A DNA stretch of 64,000 nt from Xestospongia bergquistia (taxonomy: Eukaryota; Porifera; Demospongiae; Haplosclerida; Petrosiidae), in the NCBI GenBank assembly GCA_963965975.1, contig OZ014415.1:6515001-6579000 (forward strand), read 5' to 3'. This document shows, piece after piece, positions 32,803-46,357 of the stretch. The first letter of the stretch is position 1. Each line of letters begins with the position of its first letter. The position numbers and the translations under genes are program-made. Under the pieces are notes generated by a model that was not told the DNA's origin, ran no database searches, and was given only the letters and a program-made list of their open reading frames with translations.

Positions 32803-33969
32803 CAATAATTATTGAAATCTTCATAAAATCATAATTATCAAATAGCATCATTTCAATATGTTATGATAATTTGATTATTTTCATAGTCTTATATTTATAA
32901 CCACTCTATCAGGAAAATTAGCTGTCATTTTGTTAGCGTTATATTGTCATTTTAAAATTTTCATTCACACTCATTGATGAAAGTGACTAATTAATTAATT
33001 AATTAGTAATTATGTTTTATAACTGCTCTATACAGCCATAGTACTATCTGTTCACATTTCTCTTCCTATATCAGTACTTGTGGATGATGCAATATAATAT
33101 GTAGTATAAGTAAAAGTAAGTTTCTTCATGACATTAACTGATATAATGTCTTCTGATTGTCTCTTGAAATATATTGGTGCCATAATGTGAAGTATATACC
33201 AATTTGTACTCTACTTATTGCCATGGGATTGTAATCTACTCCCTCCCTGCAGCTGACCATTGGATATGGCATATAAGATCTAAAGTCACAGAGATCATTG
33301 GTAAGTCAATAAAACTGTATAATGATAATGAATTAAAAGAACCAAATTTAGTGCAAGGGGGGGGGGGGTCAAGTGGAACTGAGTTTTGTAGGTAGTTTAT
33401 AATAAAGTAGATGCATAAACTAGTCTCATATACCCAGACCATTGTCATAGGTCTGGTATGAGACTAGGCATATACACTAACAGAAGAATTCAGTTATTTC
33501 CATCAACATCAAGATATTGGTCTCTATAAGTCATCAGTAAATTTAGATTATTGCTTTCAGCGATAATACTATAAGTTAAGTGAGAGTTTTAATGATGACT
33601 GTCTGTACAGTAGTGTGATAACATATGTCACTAATTGATTTATACAACTATCTTATCCATGTAATGCAATGATGGGTTCAAGTATAAATTACTTACTATC
33701 TTGTTCATGTGGTATGTTATTTTTATATCAATAATTGATCAATACAAACCACATTTTGTCCTGTTCATTTCTTCACTACATTTCTTGAATAGAGTGATAG
33801 TTGTTATATTGTAGAAGTGGTGTACTTAATTTCATGCATTAGATGTGACAAACAACTTGTTAAGTAGTACAATAACTTAACTCTAACACATAAATAAAAC
33901 AAGCTACACTAGTTCTTTATAAGGTAGCCTAGCTTATTTACCATTTTATTATCACATCACTAATTAAAG

Positions 33970-34923
33970 ATGTACATTGCATTTATCATTTTTCTAGTTG
34001 TTGGTGATGTACTGGGATTTACTACTACAGTTTGTGATGATACTTGCTCATACGAAGACTCCTGCCGACAAGTGCTTTCTCAGATAAAGTGTTTGGGTCG
34101 AAAAATTGATGAACTAACAAAGGAAATACAGAATATAACAAACTCAATACAAGTTGGTGGCACTAATGGATGTACTCATGATCCATCTATGTTTGGATGT
34201 CCTAAGAAACTAATAACCATCTCTCACCCAAAACACATCCATATCACAAAAGATGGAAAGGTATATATCTCAGGATCTGGTGATGGCTATGTTCACATGT
34301 TTGACAAAAATGGTAACTTTCAAAAGAAGTTTGCTGTTCTTAATGGAACCCCAATTGGACTATATGTAAAAGATGATCAATTATATGTCGCAGGCTTCAA
34401 AGGTGGAAAAATATATGAGTATACAACTAATGGGAGTTTTATTGGTGTAAAAATAAGCCAAAAAGATCCTGTTGGAATTGCTATAGATTCTGATGGTAAG
34501 TTCTATGTCTCTGAATGGGATACTGGCAAAATACATGTGTATAACTCAGATGGTACCAAATCTCATGTGATCTCTGGTGTAGGAAACTATTCTCGTAAGA
34601 TTCAGTTTGATTCTAATGGCAATTTACGTATAACAGATTTCTACACTGGTAAAGTATTTGTTGTTACTAAGTCAGGGGATCATTTATGTAATCTTAAAAT
34701 AGAGGGTGTGGGTTATGCTGAAGGTCTATTTGTTGATCTAGACTGTGAGGATAATATGTATGTAGCTGATCGTTCAAGTCCAGGAGAAGTCTATATCTGT
34801 GATAAAAATGGCAAGCAAATCAAAGTTATGACAGGCTTTGAGGGTGCTGGTGATGCAGCCATTGCACCTGATGGAACACTTTGGATTACAGATTTTGTTG
34901 GTAATAAAGTCTATCTTTATTAA
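33970..34923 (+). CDS. Secreted NHL-type beta-propeller protein, type A (U2)
   Basis: 317 codons, translated identically to the U1 copy: signal peptide, four-Cys stalk, about six NHL-like blades. The flanking spacer is also nearly identical, so U1 and U2 separated recently here. Complete with its own upstream TATA-like box, and so presumably expressed independently of the truncated neighbours. Confidence 0.85.
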   Translation: MYIAFIIFLVVGDVLGFTTTVCDDTCSYEDSCRQVLSQIKCLGRKIDELTKEIQNITNSIQVGGTNGCTHDPSMFGCPKKLITISHPKHIHITKDGKVYISGSGDGYVHMFDKNGNFQKKFAVLNGTPIGLYVKDDQLYVAGFKGGKIYEYTTNGSFIGVKISQKDPVGIAIDSDGKFYVSEWDTGKIHVYNSDGTKSHVISGVGNYSRKIQFDSNGNLRITDFYTGKVFVVTKSGDHLCNLKIEGVGYAEGLFVDLDCEDNMYVADRSSPGEVYICDKNGKQIKVMTGFEGAGDAAIAPDGTLWITDFVGNKVYLY

Positions 34924-35405
34924 TTAAAATACAAAAAACAATTTGTATATATATACACACATACATACATATATATATATATATATGCCGAACTATTTTT
35001 TTTCTTGTAATTACAAGATAGTTAATTGTGCAGTTATGGTCTTGTTTGTTATATAGTATTTCCTTTTGTTTAAACGACAAGAAATCGAACATTATATCAT
35101 GTAACATATATAATAGATGAGCCACATAAACAATGACAGTGGTAGATATGCTGTCAATATAAATGTAGAAATGCTACAAAGTAAGTAATACATGACAGAA
35201 AATTAACAACTATTAAAAAAATCAAAACTATATATTTATATATTCTAAAAAAACTATTATTTAGCTAATTTTACATAATACTAAAAGTTATTGCATTACT
35301 AGACTATATAATGTTAATACTCTCTCCCACTCACTAAGGATTAAATGAATAAAATATGTATGAAAAGACCAGTGTCTGAGAGATTGATGCTACAACAATA
35401 AAATA

Positions 35406-37014
35406 TTACATAATTTTAATCCTGTATCTCTTCATTACAATAGCTAGCACACACAGGCTGACTAGATGAAGACTTAACAAAAGAAAAGCATTTAAAGTGC
35501 TAGTATTCATTGTATCAACAGTGAAGTTGACAAGTCCTGTTGATAAGTTAGCTAGTAAGAAGAATGTGAACTGGTTATAGTCAATGGCAGAGATGAGACA
35601 AAGATGAGGTGAGCTCTTAGGATGGAGAGAATCAAAGTAAGGACAGATAGATTGTGGAGAGTTAGTGAGAAAAGAGAGAGAGATAGACACTACATCCACA
35701 AAAAACATTAGAACAAGTATAATACCAAACATAGAGATCTGCATAATGAGAAATGATTGAAACATTAATTATTATTATTATTAATTACATCTTATATCCT
35801 TACTATCCAAAAGAAATAGGCTAAATTAGCCATTCTTCTTGAGACGTCTTCAATATTTATTTCACTCCATTTAGTGGCCACAATACAGGACAGAAATATT
35901 AAAAATAATAGACAAATAATCACCAAATAATCTTTTAATACTTTGCTACAAAGAAAAAATTACAAATAATTATCAGAAGCCATCTAGGATATAATAGCAC
36001 ACACAAACAATAGACATGTTGTTAAGGTTGTGTAATTGTAATTAACTTTAAATATGATTAATGCATCTACTAGCTTAGTGATTACATTGCAATGTCTAAT
36101 CAAACATTTATTTTCAGGAAATAGTATTGTACATGTAGAGTCACTGAATTTATATGTACAACAATACAAATAATTTGGTATCATAAATTACAAGGATGTA
36201 ACAACCTTTTAACTTTAAACAAACTCCGAGAAAGCTCAATTCCAGCATAATACAAGGCCAAATAACCAAAACAAGAAAATATTCCTTCTCTGTTAGCACT
36301 AATGAAATTGTTACGAGAGTAACTTCCATCAGGACCAAAGAGGATGTACTCTCGTAAGCCACCCATGGACAAGAGGAATTGGTACCCAACAGCTATTGAT
36401 ATAGAAGTGATACAATAGGGGAGAGACGTAGGTATAAGAACAATAAGTGGATTTAGGAGAGTTGCCAAGAACTATCACACAAGAAAACATTCAACATTAT
36501 GTTTATTAAATTAATTGAGACTTACACAGACAACAGCAATTGTGAAGAAAAAGTTCCAATGTACACCATACTCTGAAACACAGGGTGGCAGATAACTGGT
36601 GAGCTGGTACTCAAAACGCACCAAAACAGCTACTTTGAGTACCAAATTTCTTGAATTACACTTGTAATGGTCAGCTTCTATGCTCACCATTTTTACAATA
36701 AATTTAACCACCACACCAAGACCATTACTTAGAATCAGAGTCAGACCTTTCTGATTCCTCTGAGTTTTACGAATCTTGTGAAGATATTGAAAATGAAAAT
36801 GGTAGTGACAATGAGTTTGAGAGTGACTATGTCTAACATTGATCTTGAGGTATTTTGTCATTTGAAAGTTTAGTGTCAATAATACAATTAATTAATGCAA
36901 CTTTACTACAGTACTCTTAAGCTGCCCATTCATTTAAATTAAGTAGGTAATGGTGAGCTTGGATGCTGACCTAGTTAATTTTCTTATCTGCCACCCTGCT
37001 GAAACATGAAGTTG
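35406..37014 (-). pseudogene. PIGW: PIGW/GWT1 C-terminal exons, U2, interrupted by hAT element
   Basis: Minus-strand exons at 35738-35406, 35945-35804, about 36471-36206 and from the unit end to 36526, equivalent to U1. Same KSS codons in the last exon and same hAT insertion in the HVSE coding segment. N-terminal exons absent. Non-functional as GlcN-PI acyltransferase by itself. Confidence 0.85.
36581..36998. mobile_element. Non-autonomous hAT element (418 bp) in U2
   Basis: Same element, terminal repeats and CTGAAACA target duplication (36573-36580 and 36999-37006) as in U1. It was copied with the unit and is not an independent insertion, since site and flanks are the same. Confidence 0.93.
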
Positions 37015-37047
37015 ATAGATAGTGAATACTTTATTCTTTTGCTATAG

Positions 37048-37512
37048 GTATCTTCATGTTAACTGCCTGGGTATTATTAGCAACATCTGGTGTTTTCTTT
37101 GCTGCATGGATGAAGCCAACATTACCTAATGGAGAATGGTTCCAAAGTCATCGAGCTCTAATGATTGGGTCATTATTTGTGGGGGCTGCTGGATTTATTT
37201 TTGCCTTTGTAGCTCATGCTAAGAACACTACAATACCTGGAATCATTGACTTTAATCCTGATGTAATTAATAACATCTTAATTAGTAATTTTATATCAAT
37301 GATGTCTTGTGTTATTGTTTTTAGGGTGTTAATACTGCTCACTTTGCAATTGGTTTTATTGTTATGTTCCTTCACATTGCTAATGTAAGCTTACTCTATT
37401 TATAATGTGCATTATTTAACTGTTTTTATCTCTAGCCTATTGTTTCAATTTTTCGCTGTGAACCTTCTAAAACACGGTATGTAGTTCACTTTCATTATGA
37501 ATAATATTATTA

Positions 37513-37574
<62 letters not shown>

Positions 37575-38734
37575 CGCTGGATATTCAATCTTACTCATGC
37601 TCACATTATCGGTTATGGAGCTTTGTTGTTTGCCTGTAAGTAAAAGCACTTAATTTGTAATGCTCTAAAAAGAAGGAATATAAATAATATACATATATTG
37701 GATTAGCTCAGATTAAAACAAAACTCTTTTTCTCTCTTATGTTATTTGCTCTTTATACTAAGTTAGCTAGGAAAATAATATCAGTACCTTTTAGTAGCTT
37801 GAATGTTGAACACATCATAGTCTCTCTACTGGTTTTATTAATATCATTTTTTTGCAGTGATTAATATTGGGATCGGTATTTCTCTACTAAGCGAGTCCCT
37901 CCTACCAATCTACATTGCCTTTCTTATTCTCCTGATGACATTCCAAGTGGTTCTCTTTGTTATATACACTATCAATGCATACAAAGCTCCTAAAGATGGT
38001 AAACATTTTTTTTAAGAATGTAAAGACTAATGCTTCATTGTTTTAATAGATCGTCATTCCTTGGTGCATAGTCTTTTGAATTACAAGTATATCTTTAGAA
38101 AAGAATCACAACCATCGTTTGAGAAGTTGGTAGATGAATCTTCTGATAATGACATTGAGTTAAGTGAAACTGATGAAAGCGGACCACTTGAAGATAATAA
38201 CAGATCACAAGAATCTCCTGTCAAAACAAAACCATTGAAAGTAAGAATAGATTCTCTTTCTTAAACAAAACTCATAGATCTCTATCTATAAACTATAGTT
38301 CTATTTCAAAATGGAAACATCCTTGATAAGAGTTTGAATAAAGCATTAAAGTGTTGGCATTGAAATAAAGCAAACTTTCTGAATGTAGATAATGTCCTTA
38401 ATAGTAAAGATTTCTTATAGTTGGTTCTACAGTATAGTATTACTGTAACAATTGATGTACTTTACCAGGAAATGCTGCTACTTATAGAAGTGCTCATCAC
38501 TTTATAAATATTATCATAACAAACCACAAACCACACAAGTATCTTATAGTGAATAATCGTAGTAGATGATTAGGCTTTGATTTATTTTTTTTTATTTTTC
38601 TATAGAGTGCTCTGGTCCGTTTCAGTTGGATTACATTAGCAATACAACTGATCGTTGTCTTGGTGACAGTGATTGCATTTAGTGTAGTCATCGGTATTGG
38701 AAGTGGGGATGATGATGACGATGATGACCGATGA
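37048..38734 (+). pseudogene. Orphan cytochrome b561 tail (U3)
   Basis: Same seven exons as in U2 with open frames, from the acceptor before 37048 to the TGA at 38732. In-frame ATG at 37056. DOMON exons absent. After the KPLK exon the intron reads AAGTAAGAATAG as in U1, whereas U2 and U4-U7 read AAGTAAGAAAAG. Confidence 0.75.
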
Positions 38735-39917
38735 CAATAATTATTGAAATCTTCATAAAATCATAATTATCAAATAGCATCATTTCAATATGTTATGATA
38801 ATTTGATTATTTTCATAGTCTTATATTTATAACCACTCTATCAGGAAAATTAGCTGTCATTTTGTTAGCGTTATATTGTCATTTTAAAATTTTCATTCAC
38901 ACTCATTGATGAAAGTGACTAATTAATTAATTAATTAGTAATTATGTTTTATAACTGCTCTATACAGCCATAGTACTATCTGTTCACATTTCTCTTCCTA
39001 TATCAGTACTTGTGGATGATGCAATATAATATGTAGTATAAGTAAAAGTAAGTTTCTTCATGACATTAACTGATATAATGTCTTCTGATTGTCTCTTGAA
39101 ATATATTGGTGCCATAATGTGAAGTATATACCAATTTGTACTCTACTTATTGCCATGGGATTGTAATCTACTCCCTCCCTGCAGCTGACCATTGGATATG
39201 GCATATAAGATCTAAAGTCACAGAGATCATTGGTAAGTCAATAAAACTGTATAATGATAATGAATTAAAAGAACCAAATTTAGTGCAAGGGGGGGGGGGG
39301 GTCAAGTGGAACTGAGTTTTGTATGTAGTTTATAATAAAGTAGATGCATAAACTAGTCTCATATACCCAGACCATTGTCATAGGTCTGGTATGAGACTAG
39401 GCATATACACTAACAGAAGAATTCAGTTATTTCCATCAACATCAAGATATTGGTCTCTATAAGTCATCAGTAAATTTAGATTATTGCTTTCAGCGATAAT
39501 ACTATAAGTTAAGTGAGAGTTTTAATGATGACTGTCTGTACAGTAGTGTGATAACATATGTCACTAATTGACTTATACAACTATCCTATCCATGTAATGC
39601 AATGATGGGTTCAAGTATAGATTACTTACTATCTTGTTCATGTGGTATGTTGTAAAAACTATTTTTATATCAATAATTGACCAATACAAACCACATTTTG
39701 TCCTGTTCATTTCTTCACTACATTTCTTGAATAGAGTGATAGTTGTTATATTGTAGAAGTGGTGTACTTAATTTCATGCATTAGATGTGACAACTAAGTA
39801 CATACAACTTGTTAAGTAGTACAATAACTTAACTCTAACACATAAATAAAACAAGCTACACTAGTTCTTTATAATGTACCCTAGCTGATTTACCATTTTA
39901 TCATCACATCACTAAAG

Positions 39918-40859
39918 ATGTACGTTGCATTTATCATTGTTCTAGTTGTTGGTGATGTTTTGGCATCTACTACAGCTTGTGATGATACTTGCTCATATGA
40001 AGACTCCTGCCAACAATTGCTTTCTCAGATAAAGTGTTTGGGTCGAAGAATCGATGAACTTACAAAGGAAATACAGAATATAACAAACTCAATACAAGTC
40101 AGTGGCACTAATGGATGTACTCGTGATCCATCTACGTTTGGATGTCCTAAGAAACTAATAACCATCTCTCGCCCAAAACACATCCATATTACAAAAGATG
40201 GGAAGGTATATATCTCAGGATGGGGTGATGGCTATGTTCACATGTTTGACAAAGATGGTAACTTTCAAAAGAAGTTTGCTGTTCCTAATGGACGCCCAAT
40301 TGGATTGTATGTGAAAGATGATCGATTATATGTCGCAGGTAGAAAGATATATGAGTATACAGTTAAAGGGGCTTTTATTGGTGTAAAAATAAACCAAACA
40401 GATCTTATTGGAATTGCTATAGATTCTGATGGTAAGTTCTATGTCTCTGAATGGGATACTGGCAAAATACATGTGTATAACTCAGATGGTACCAAATCTC
40501 ATGTGATCTCTGGTGTAGGAAACTATTCTCGTAAGATTCAGTTTGATTCTAATGGCAATTTACGTATAACAGATTTCTACACTGGTAAAGTATTTGTTGT
40601 TACTAAGTCAGGGGATCATTTATGTGATCTTAAAATAGAGGGTGTGGGTTATGCTGAAGGTCTATTTGTAGATCTAGACTGTGAGGATAATATGTATGTA
40701 GCTGATCGTTCCAGTCCAGGAGAAGTCTATATCTGTGATAAAAATGGCAAGCAAATCAAAGTTATGACAGGCTTTGAGGGTGCTGGTGATGCAGCCATTG
40801 CACCTGATGGAACACTTTGGATTACAGATTTTGTTGGTAATAAAGTCTATCTTTATTAA
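39918..40859 (+). CDS. Secreted NHL-type beta-propeller protein, type B (U3)
   Basis: 313 codons. Differs from type A almost only in the first 170 residues: start MYVAFIIVLVVGDVLAS, one shorter linker before the first Cys, GWGDG for GSGDG in blade 1, loss of three residues in blade 2 (AGRKIYEY against AGFKGGKIYEY) and INQTDLIG for ISQKDPVG. The C-terminal 140 residues match type A except LCDL for LCNL. Signal peptide and four Cys are kept. Changes cluster in blades 1-3, so a difference in binding is possible. Confidence 0.85.
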   Translation: MYVAFIIVLVVGDVLASTTACDDTCSYEDSCQQLLSQIKCLGRRIDELTKEIQNITNSIQVSGTNGCTRDPSTFGCPKKLITISRPKHIHITKDGKVYISGWGDGYVHMFDKDGNFQKKFAVPNGRPIGLYVKDDRLYVAGRKIYEYTVKGAFIGVKINQTDLIGIAIDSDGKFYVSEWDTGKIHVYNSDGTKSHVISGVGNYSRKIQFDSNGNLRITDFYTGKVFVVTKSGDHLCDLKIEGVGYAEGLFVDLDCEDNMYVADRSSPGEVYICDKNGKQIKVMTGFEGAGDAAIAPDGTLWITDFVGNKVYLY

Positions 40860-41340
40860 TTAAAATACAAAAAACAATTTGTATATATATACACACATAC
40901 ATACATATATATATATATATATGCCGAACTATTTTTTTCTTGTAATTACAAGATAGTTAATTGTGCAGTTATGGTCTTGTTTGTTATATAGTATTTCCTT
41001 TTGTTTAAACAACAAGAAATCGAACATTATATCATGTAACATATATAATAGATGAGCCACATAAACAATGACAGTGGTAGATATGCTGTCAATATAAATG
41101 TAGAAATGCTACAAAGTAAGTAATACATGACAGAAAATTAACAACTATTAAAAAAATCAAAACTATATATTTATATATTCTAAAAAAACTATTATTTAGC
41201 TAATTTTACATAATACTAAAAGTTATTGCATTACTAGACTATATAATGTTAATACTCTCTCCCACTCACTAAGGATTAAATGAATAAAATATGTATGAAA
41301 AGACCAGTGTCTGAGAGATTGATGCTACAACAATAAAATA

Positions 41341-42521
41341 TTACATAATTTTAATCCTGTATCTCTTCATTACAATAGCTAGCACACACAGGCTGACTAG
41401 ATGAAGACTTAACAAAAGAAAAGCATTTAAAGTGCTAGTATTCATTGTATCAACAGTGAAGTTGACAAGCCCTGTTGATAGGTTAGCTAGTAAGAAGAAT
41501 GTAAACTGGTTATAGTCAATGGCAGAGATGAGACAAAGATGAGGTGAATTATTAGGATGGAGAGAATCAAAGTAAGGACAGATAGATTGTGGAGAGTTAG
41601 TGAGAAAAGAGAGAGAGATAGACACTACATCCACAAAAAACATTAGAACAAGTATAATACCAAACATAGAGATCTGCATAATGAGAAATGATTGAAACAA
41701 TATTATTAATTACATCTTATATCCTTACTATCCAAAAGAAATAGGCTAAATTAGCCATTCTTCTTGAGACGTCTTCAATATTTATTTCACTCCATTTAGT
41801 GGCCACAATACAGGACAGAAATATTAAAAATAATAGACAAATAATCACCAAATAATCTTTTAATACTTTGCTACAAAGAAAAAATTACAAATAATTATCA
41901 GAAGCCATCTAGGATATAATAGCACACACAAACAATAGACATGTTGTTAAGGTTGTGTAATTGTAATTAACTTTAAATATGATTAATGCATCTACTAGCT
42001 TAGTGATTACATTGCAATGTCTAATCAAACATTTATTTTCAGGAAATAGTATTGTACATGTAGAGTCACTGAATTTATATGTACAACAATACAAATAATT
42101 TGGTATCATAAATTACAAGGATGTAACAACCTTTTAACTTTAAACAAACTCCGAGAAAGCTCAATTCCAGCATAATACAAGGCCAAATAACCAAAACAAG
42201 AAAATATTCCTTCTCTGTTAGCACTAATGAAATTGTTACGAGAGTAACTTCCATCAGGACCAAAGAGGATGTACTCTCGTAAGCCACCCATGGACAAGAG
42301 GAATTGGTACCCAACAGCTATTGATATAGAAGTGATACAATAGGGGAGAGACGTAGGTATAAGAACAATAAGTGGATTTAGGAGAGTTGCCAAGAACTAT
42401 CACACAAGAAAACATTCAACATTATGTTTATTAAATTAATTGAGACTTACACAGACAACAGCAATTGTGAAGAAAAAGTTCCAATGTACACCATACTCTG
42501 AAACTGTGAAACATGAAGTTG
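41341..42521 (-). pseudogene. PIGW: PIGW/GWT1 C-terminal exons, U3, with excision footprint
   Basis: Same exon set as U1 (last exon up to the acceptor near 41674; NNS codons in place of KSS). The transposon is gone but 8 extra bases remain in the HVSE segment, which shifts the reading frame of the exon upstream of EYGVHW unless the TTTCAG inside it is used as an acceptor. N-terminus absent. Confidence 0.85.
42498..42513. other. hAT excision footprint (U3)
   Basis: CTGAAACTGTGAAACA: two copies of the target CTGAAACA in which the last base of the left copy (A) and the first of the right copy (C) are replaced by their complements (T, G). This is what hairpin formation on flanking DNA during hAT excision leaves. 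Confidence 0.9.
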
Positions 42522-42554
42522 ATAGATAGTGAATACTTTATTCTTTTGCTATAG

Positions 42555-43019
42555 GTATCTTCATGTTAACTGCCTGGGTATTATTAGCAACATCTGGTGT
42601 TTTCTTTGCTGCATGGATGAAGCCAACATTACCTAATGGAGAATGGTTCCAAAGTCATCGAGCTCTAATGATTGGGTCATTATTTGTGGGGGCTGCTGGA
42701 TTTATTTTTGCCTTTGTAGCTCATGCTAAGAACACTACAATACCTGGAATCATTGACTTTAATCCTGATGTAATTAATAACATCTTAATTAGTAATTTTA
42801 TATCAATGATGTCTTGTGTTATTGTTTTTAGGGTGTTAATACTGCTCACTTTGCAATTGGTTTTATTGTTATGTTCCTTCACATTGCTAATGTAAGCTTA
42901 CTCTATTTATAATGTGCATTATTTAACTGTTTTTATCTCTAGCCTATTGTTTCAATTTTTCGCTGTGAACCTTCTAAAACACGGTATGTAGTTCACTTTC
43001 ATTATGAATAATATTATTA

Positions 43020-43052
<33 letters not shown>

Positions 43053-44234
43053 GCACACACACACACACACAGTCGCTGGATATTCAATCTTACTCATGCT
43101 CACATTATCGGTTATGGAGCTTTGTTGTTTGCCTGTAAGTAAAAGCACTTAATTTGTAATGCTCTAAAAAGAAGGAATATAAATAATATACATATATTGG
43201 ATTAGCTCAGATTAAAACAAAACTCTTTTTCTCTCTTATGTTATTTGCTCTTTATACTAAGTTAGCTAGGAAAATAATATCAGTACCTTTTAGTAGCTTG
43301 AATGTTGAACACATCATAGTCTCTCTACTGGTTTTATTAATATCATTTTTTTGCAGTGATTAATATTGGGATCGGTATTTCTCTACTAAGCGAGTCCCTC
43401 CTACCAATCTACATTGCCTTTCTTATTCTCCTGATGACATTCCAAGTGGTTCTCTTTGTTATATACACTATCAATGCATACAAAGCTCCTAAAGATGGTA
43501 AACATTTTTTTTAAGAATGTAAAGACTAATGCTTCATTGTTTTAATAGATCGTCATTCCTTGGTGCATAGTCTTTTGAATTACAAGTATATCTTTAGAAA
43601 AGAATCACAACCATCGTTTGAGAAGTTGGTAGATGAATCTTCTGATAATGACATTGAGTTAAGTGAAACTGATGAAAGCGGACCACTTGAAGATAATAAC
43701 AGATCACAAGAATCTCCTGTCAAAACAAAACCATTGAAAGTAAGAAAAGATTCTCTTTCTTAAACAAAACTCATGGATCTCTATCTATAAACTATAGTTC
43801 TATTTCAAAATGGAAACATCCTTGATAAGAGTTTGAATAAAGCATTAAAGTGTTGGCATTGAAATAAAGCAAACTTTCTGAATGTAGATAATGTCCTAAA
43901 TAGTAAAGATTTCTTATAGTTGGTTCTACAGTATAGTATTACTATAACATTTGATGTACTTTACCAGGAAATGCTGCTACTTATAGAAGTGCTCATCACT
44001 TCATAAATATTATCATAACAAACCACAAACCACACAAGTATCTTATAGTGAATAATCATAGTAGATGATTAGGCTTAGATTTATTTTTTTTTTATTTTTC
44101 TATAGAGTGCTCTGGTCCGTTTCAGTTGGATTACATTAGCAATACAACTGATCGTTGTCTTGGTGACAGTGATTGCATTTAGTGTAGTCATCGGTATTGG
44201 AAGTGGGGATGATGATGACGATGATGACCGATGA
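42555..44234 (+). pseudogene. Orphan cytochrome b561 tail (U4)
   Basis: Seven intact b561 exons, in-frame ATG at 42563, TGA at 44232. DOMON and leader absent. Coding exons unchanged against U2; the variation lies in the microsatellite before the HAHIIG exon. Confidence 0.75.
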
Positions 44235-45403
44235 CAATAATTATTGAAATCTTCATAAAATCATAATTATCAAATAGCATCATTTCAATATGTTATGATA
44301 ATTTGATTATTTTCATAGTCTTATATTTATAACCACTCTATCAGGAAAATTAGCTGTCATTTTGTTAGCGTTATATTGTCATTTTAAAATTTTCATTCAC
44401 ACTCATTGATGAAAGTGACTAATTAATTAATTAATTAGTAATTATGTTTTATAACTGCTCTATACAGCCATAGTACTATCTGTTCACATTTCTCTTCCTA
44501 TATCAGTACTTGTGGATGATGCAATATAATATGTAGTATAAGTAAAAGTAAGTTTCTTCATGACATTAACTGATATAATGTCTTCTGATTGTCTCTTGAA
44601 ATATATTGGTGCCATAATGTGAAGTATATACCAATTTGTACTCTACTTATTGCCATGGGATTGTAATCTACTCCCTCCCTGCAGCTGACCATTGGATATG
44701 GCATATAAGATCTAAAGTCACAGAGATCATTGGTAAGTCAATAAAACTGTATAATGATAATGAATTAAAAGAACCAAATTTAGTGCAAGGGGGGGGGGGG
44801 GGTCAAGTGGAACTGAGTTTTGTAGGTAGTTTATAATAAAGTAGATGCATAAACTAGTCTCATATACCCAGACCATTGTCATAGGTCTGGTATGAGACTA
44901 GGCATATACACTAACAGAAGAATTCAGTTATTTCCATCAACATCAAGATATTGGTCTCTATAAGTCATCAGTAAATTTAGATTATTGCTTTCAGCGATAA
45001 TACTATAAGTTAAGTGAGAGTTTTAATGATGACTGTCTGTACAGTAGTGTGATAACATATGTCACTAATTGATTTATACAACTATCTTATCCATGTAATG
45101 CAATGATGGGTTCAAGTATAAATTACTTACTATCTTGTTCATGTGGTATGTTATTTTTATATCAATAATTGATCAATACAAACCACATTTTGTCCTGTTC
45201 ATTTCTTCACTACATTTCTTGAATAGAGTGATAGTTGTTATATTGTAGAAGTGGTGTACTTAATTTCATGCATTAGATGTGACAAACAACTTGTTAAGTA
45301 GTACAATAACTTAACTCTAACACATAAATAAAACAAGCTACACTAGTTCTTTATAAGGTAGCCTAGCTTATTTACCATTTTATTATCACATCACTAATTA
45401 AAG

Positions 45404-46357
45404 ATGTACATTGCATTTATCATTTTTCTAGTTGTTGGTGATGTACTGGGATTTACTACTACAGTTTGTGATGATACTTGCTCATACGAAGACTCCTGCC
45501 GACAAGTGCTTTCTCAGATAAAGTGTTTGGGTCGAAAAATTGATGAACTAACAAAGGAAATACAGAATATAACAAACTCAATACAAGTTGGTGGCACTAA
45601 TGGATGTACTCATGATCCATCTATGTTTGGATGTCCTAAGAAACTAATAACCATCTCTCACCCAAAACACATCCATATCACAAAAGATGGAAAGGTATAT
45701 ATCTCAGGATCTGGTGATGGCTATGTTCACATGTTTGACAAAAATGGTAACTTTCAAAAGAAGTTTGCTGTTCTTAATGGAACCCCAATTGGACTATATG
45801 TAAAAGATGATCAATTATATGTCGCAGGCTTCAAAGGTGGAAAAATATATGAGTATACAACTAATGGGAGTTTTATTGGTGTAAAAATAAGCCAAAAAGA
45901 TCCTGTTGGAATTGCTATAGATTCTGATGGTAAGTTCTATGTCTCTGAATGGGATACTGGCAAAATACATGTGTATAACTCAGATGGTACCAAATCTCAT
46001 GTGATCTCTGGTGTAGGAAACTATTCTCGTAAGATTCAGTTTGATTCTAATGGCAATTTACGTATAACAGATTTCTACACTGGTAAAGTATTTGTTGTTA
46101 CTAAGTCAGGGGATCATTTATGTAATCTTAAAATAGAGGGTGTGGGTTATGCTGAAGGTCTATTTGTTGATCTAGACTGTGAGGATAATATGTATGTAGC
46201 TGATCGTTCAAGTCCAGGAGAAGTCTATATCTGTGATAAAAATGGCAAGCAAATCAAAGTTATGACAGGCTTTGAGGGTGCTGGTGATGCAGCCATTGCA
46301 CCTGATGGAACACTTTGGATTACAGATTTTGTTGGTAATAAAGTCTATCTTTATTAA
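45404..46357 (+). CDS. Secreted NHL-type beta-propeller protein, type A (U4)
   Basis: 317 codons, translated identically to the U1 and U2 copies. The 3' flank reads TTTGTAAATATATAC, shared only with U5, against TTTGTATATATATAC elsewhere. Complete and apparently functional. Confidence 0.85.
   Translation: MYIAFIIFLVVGDVLGFTTTVCDDTCSYEDSCRQVLSQIKCLGRKIDELTKEIQNITNSIQVGGTNGCTHDPSMFGCPKKLITISHPKHIHITKDGKVYISGSGDGYVHMFDKNGNFQKKFAVLNGTPIGLYVKDDQLYVAGFKGGKIYEYTTNGSFIGVKISQKDPVGIAIDSDGKFYVSEWDTGKIHVYNSDGTKSHVISGVGNYSRKIQFDSNGNLRITDFYTGKVFVVTKSGDHLCNLKIEGVGYAEGLFVDLDCEDNMYVADRSSPGEVYICDKNGKQIKVMTGFEGAGDAAIAPDGTLWITDFVGNKVYLY

Larger units (their letters stand above)
31082..37014. repeat. Tandem unit U2 (5933 bp)
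   Basis: Head-to-tail copy of U1. The join at 31082 fuses the PIGW exon (GAAGTTG) to the FRRS1-like intron (ATAGATAGTG). Markers: NHL type A, PIGW KSS, hAT present, long uninterrupted CA repeat, 12-G tract. Confidence 0.95.
37015..42521. repeat. Tandem unit U3 (5507 bp)
   Basis: Copy without the hAT element. Markers: long CA repeat as in U2, 13-G tract, spacer of type A to about 39541 then type B from 39571, NHL type B, PIGW NNS, short TATTATTAAT run, excision footprint at 42498-42513. Confidence 0.95.
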
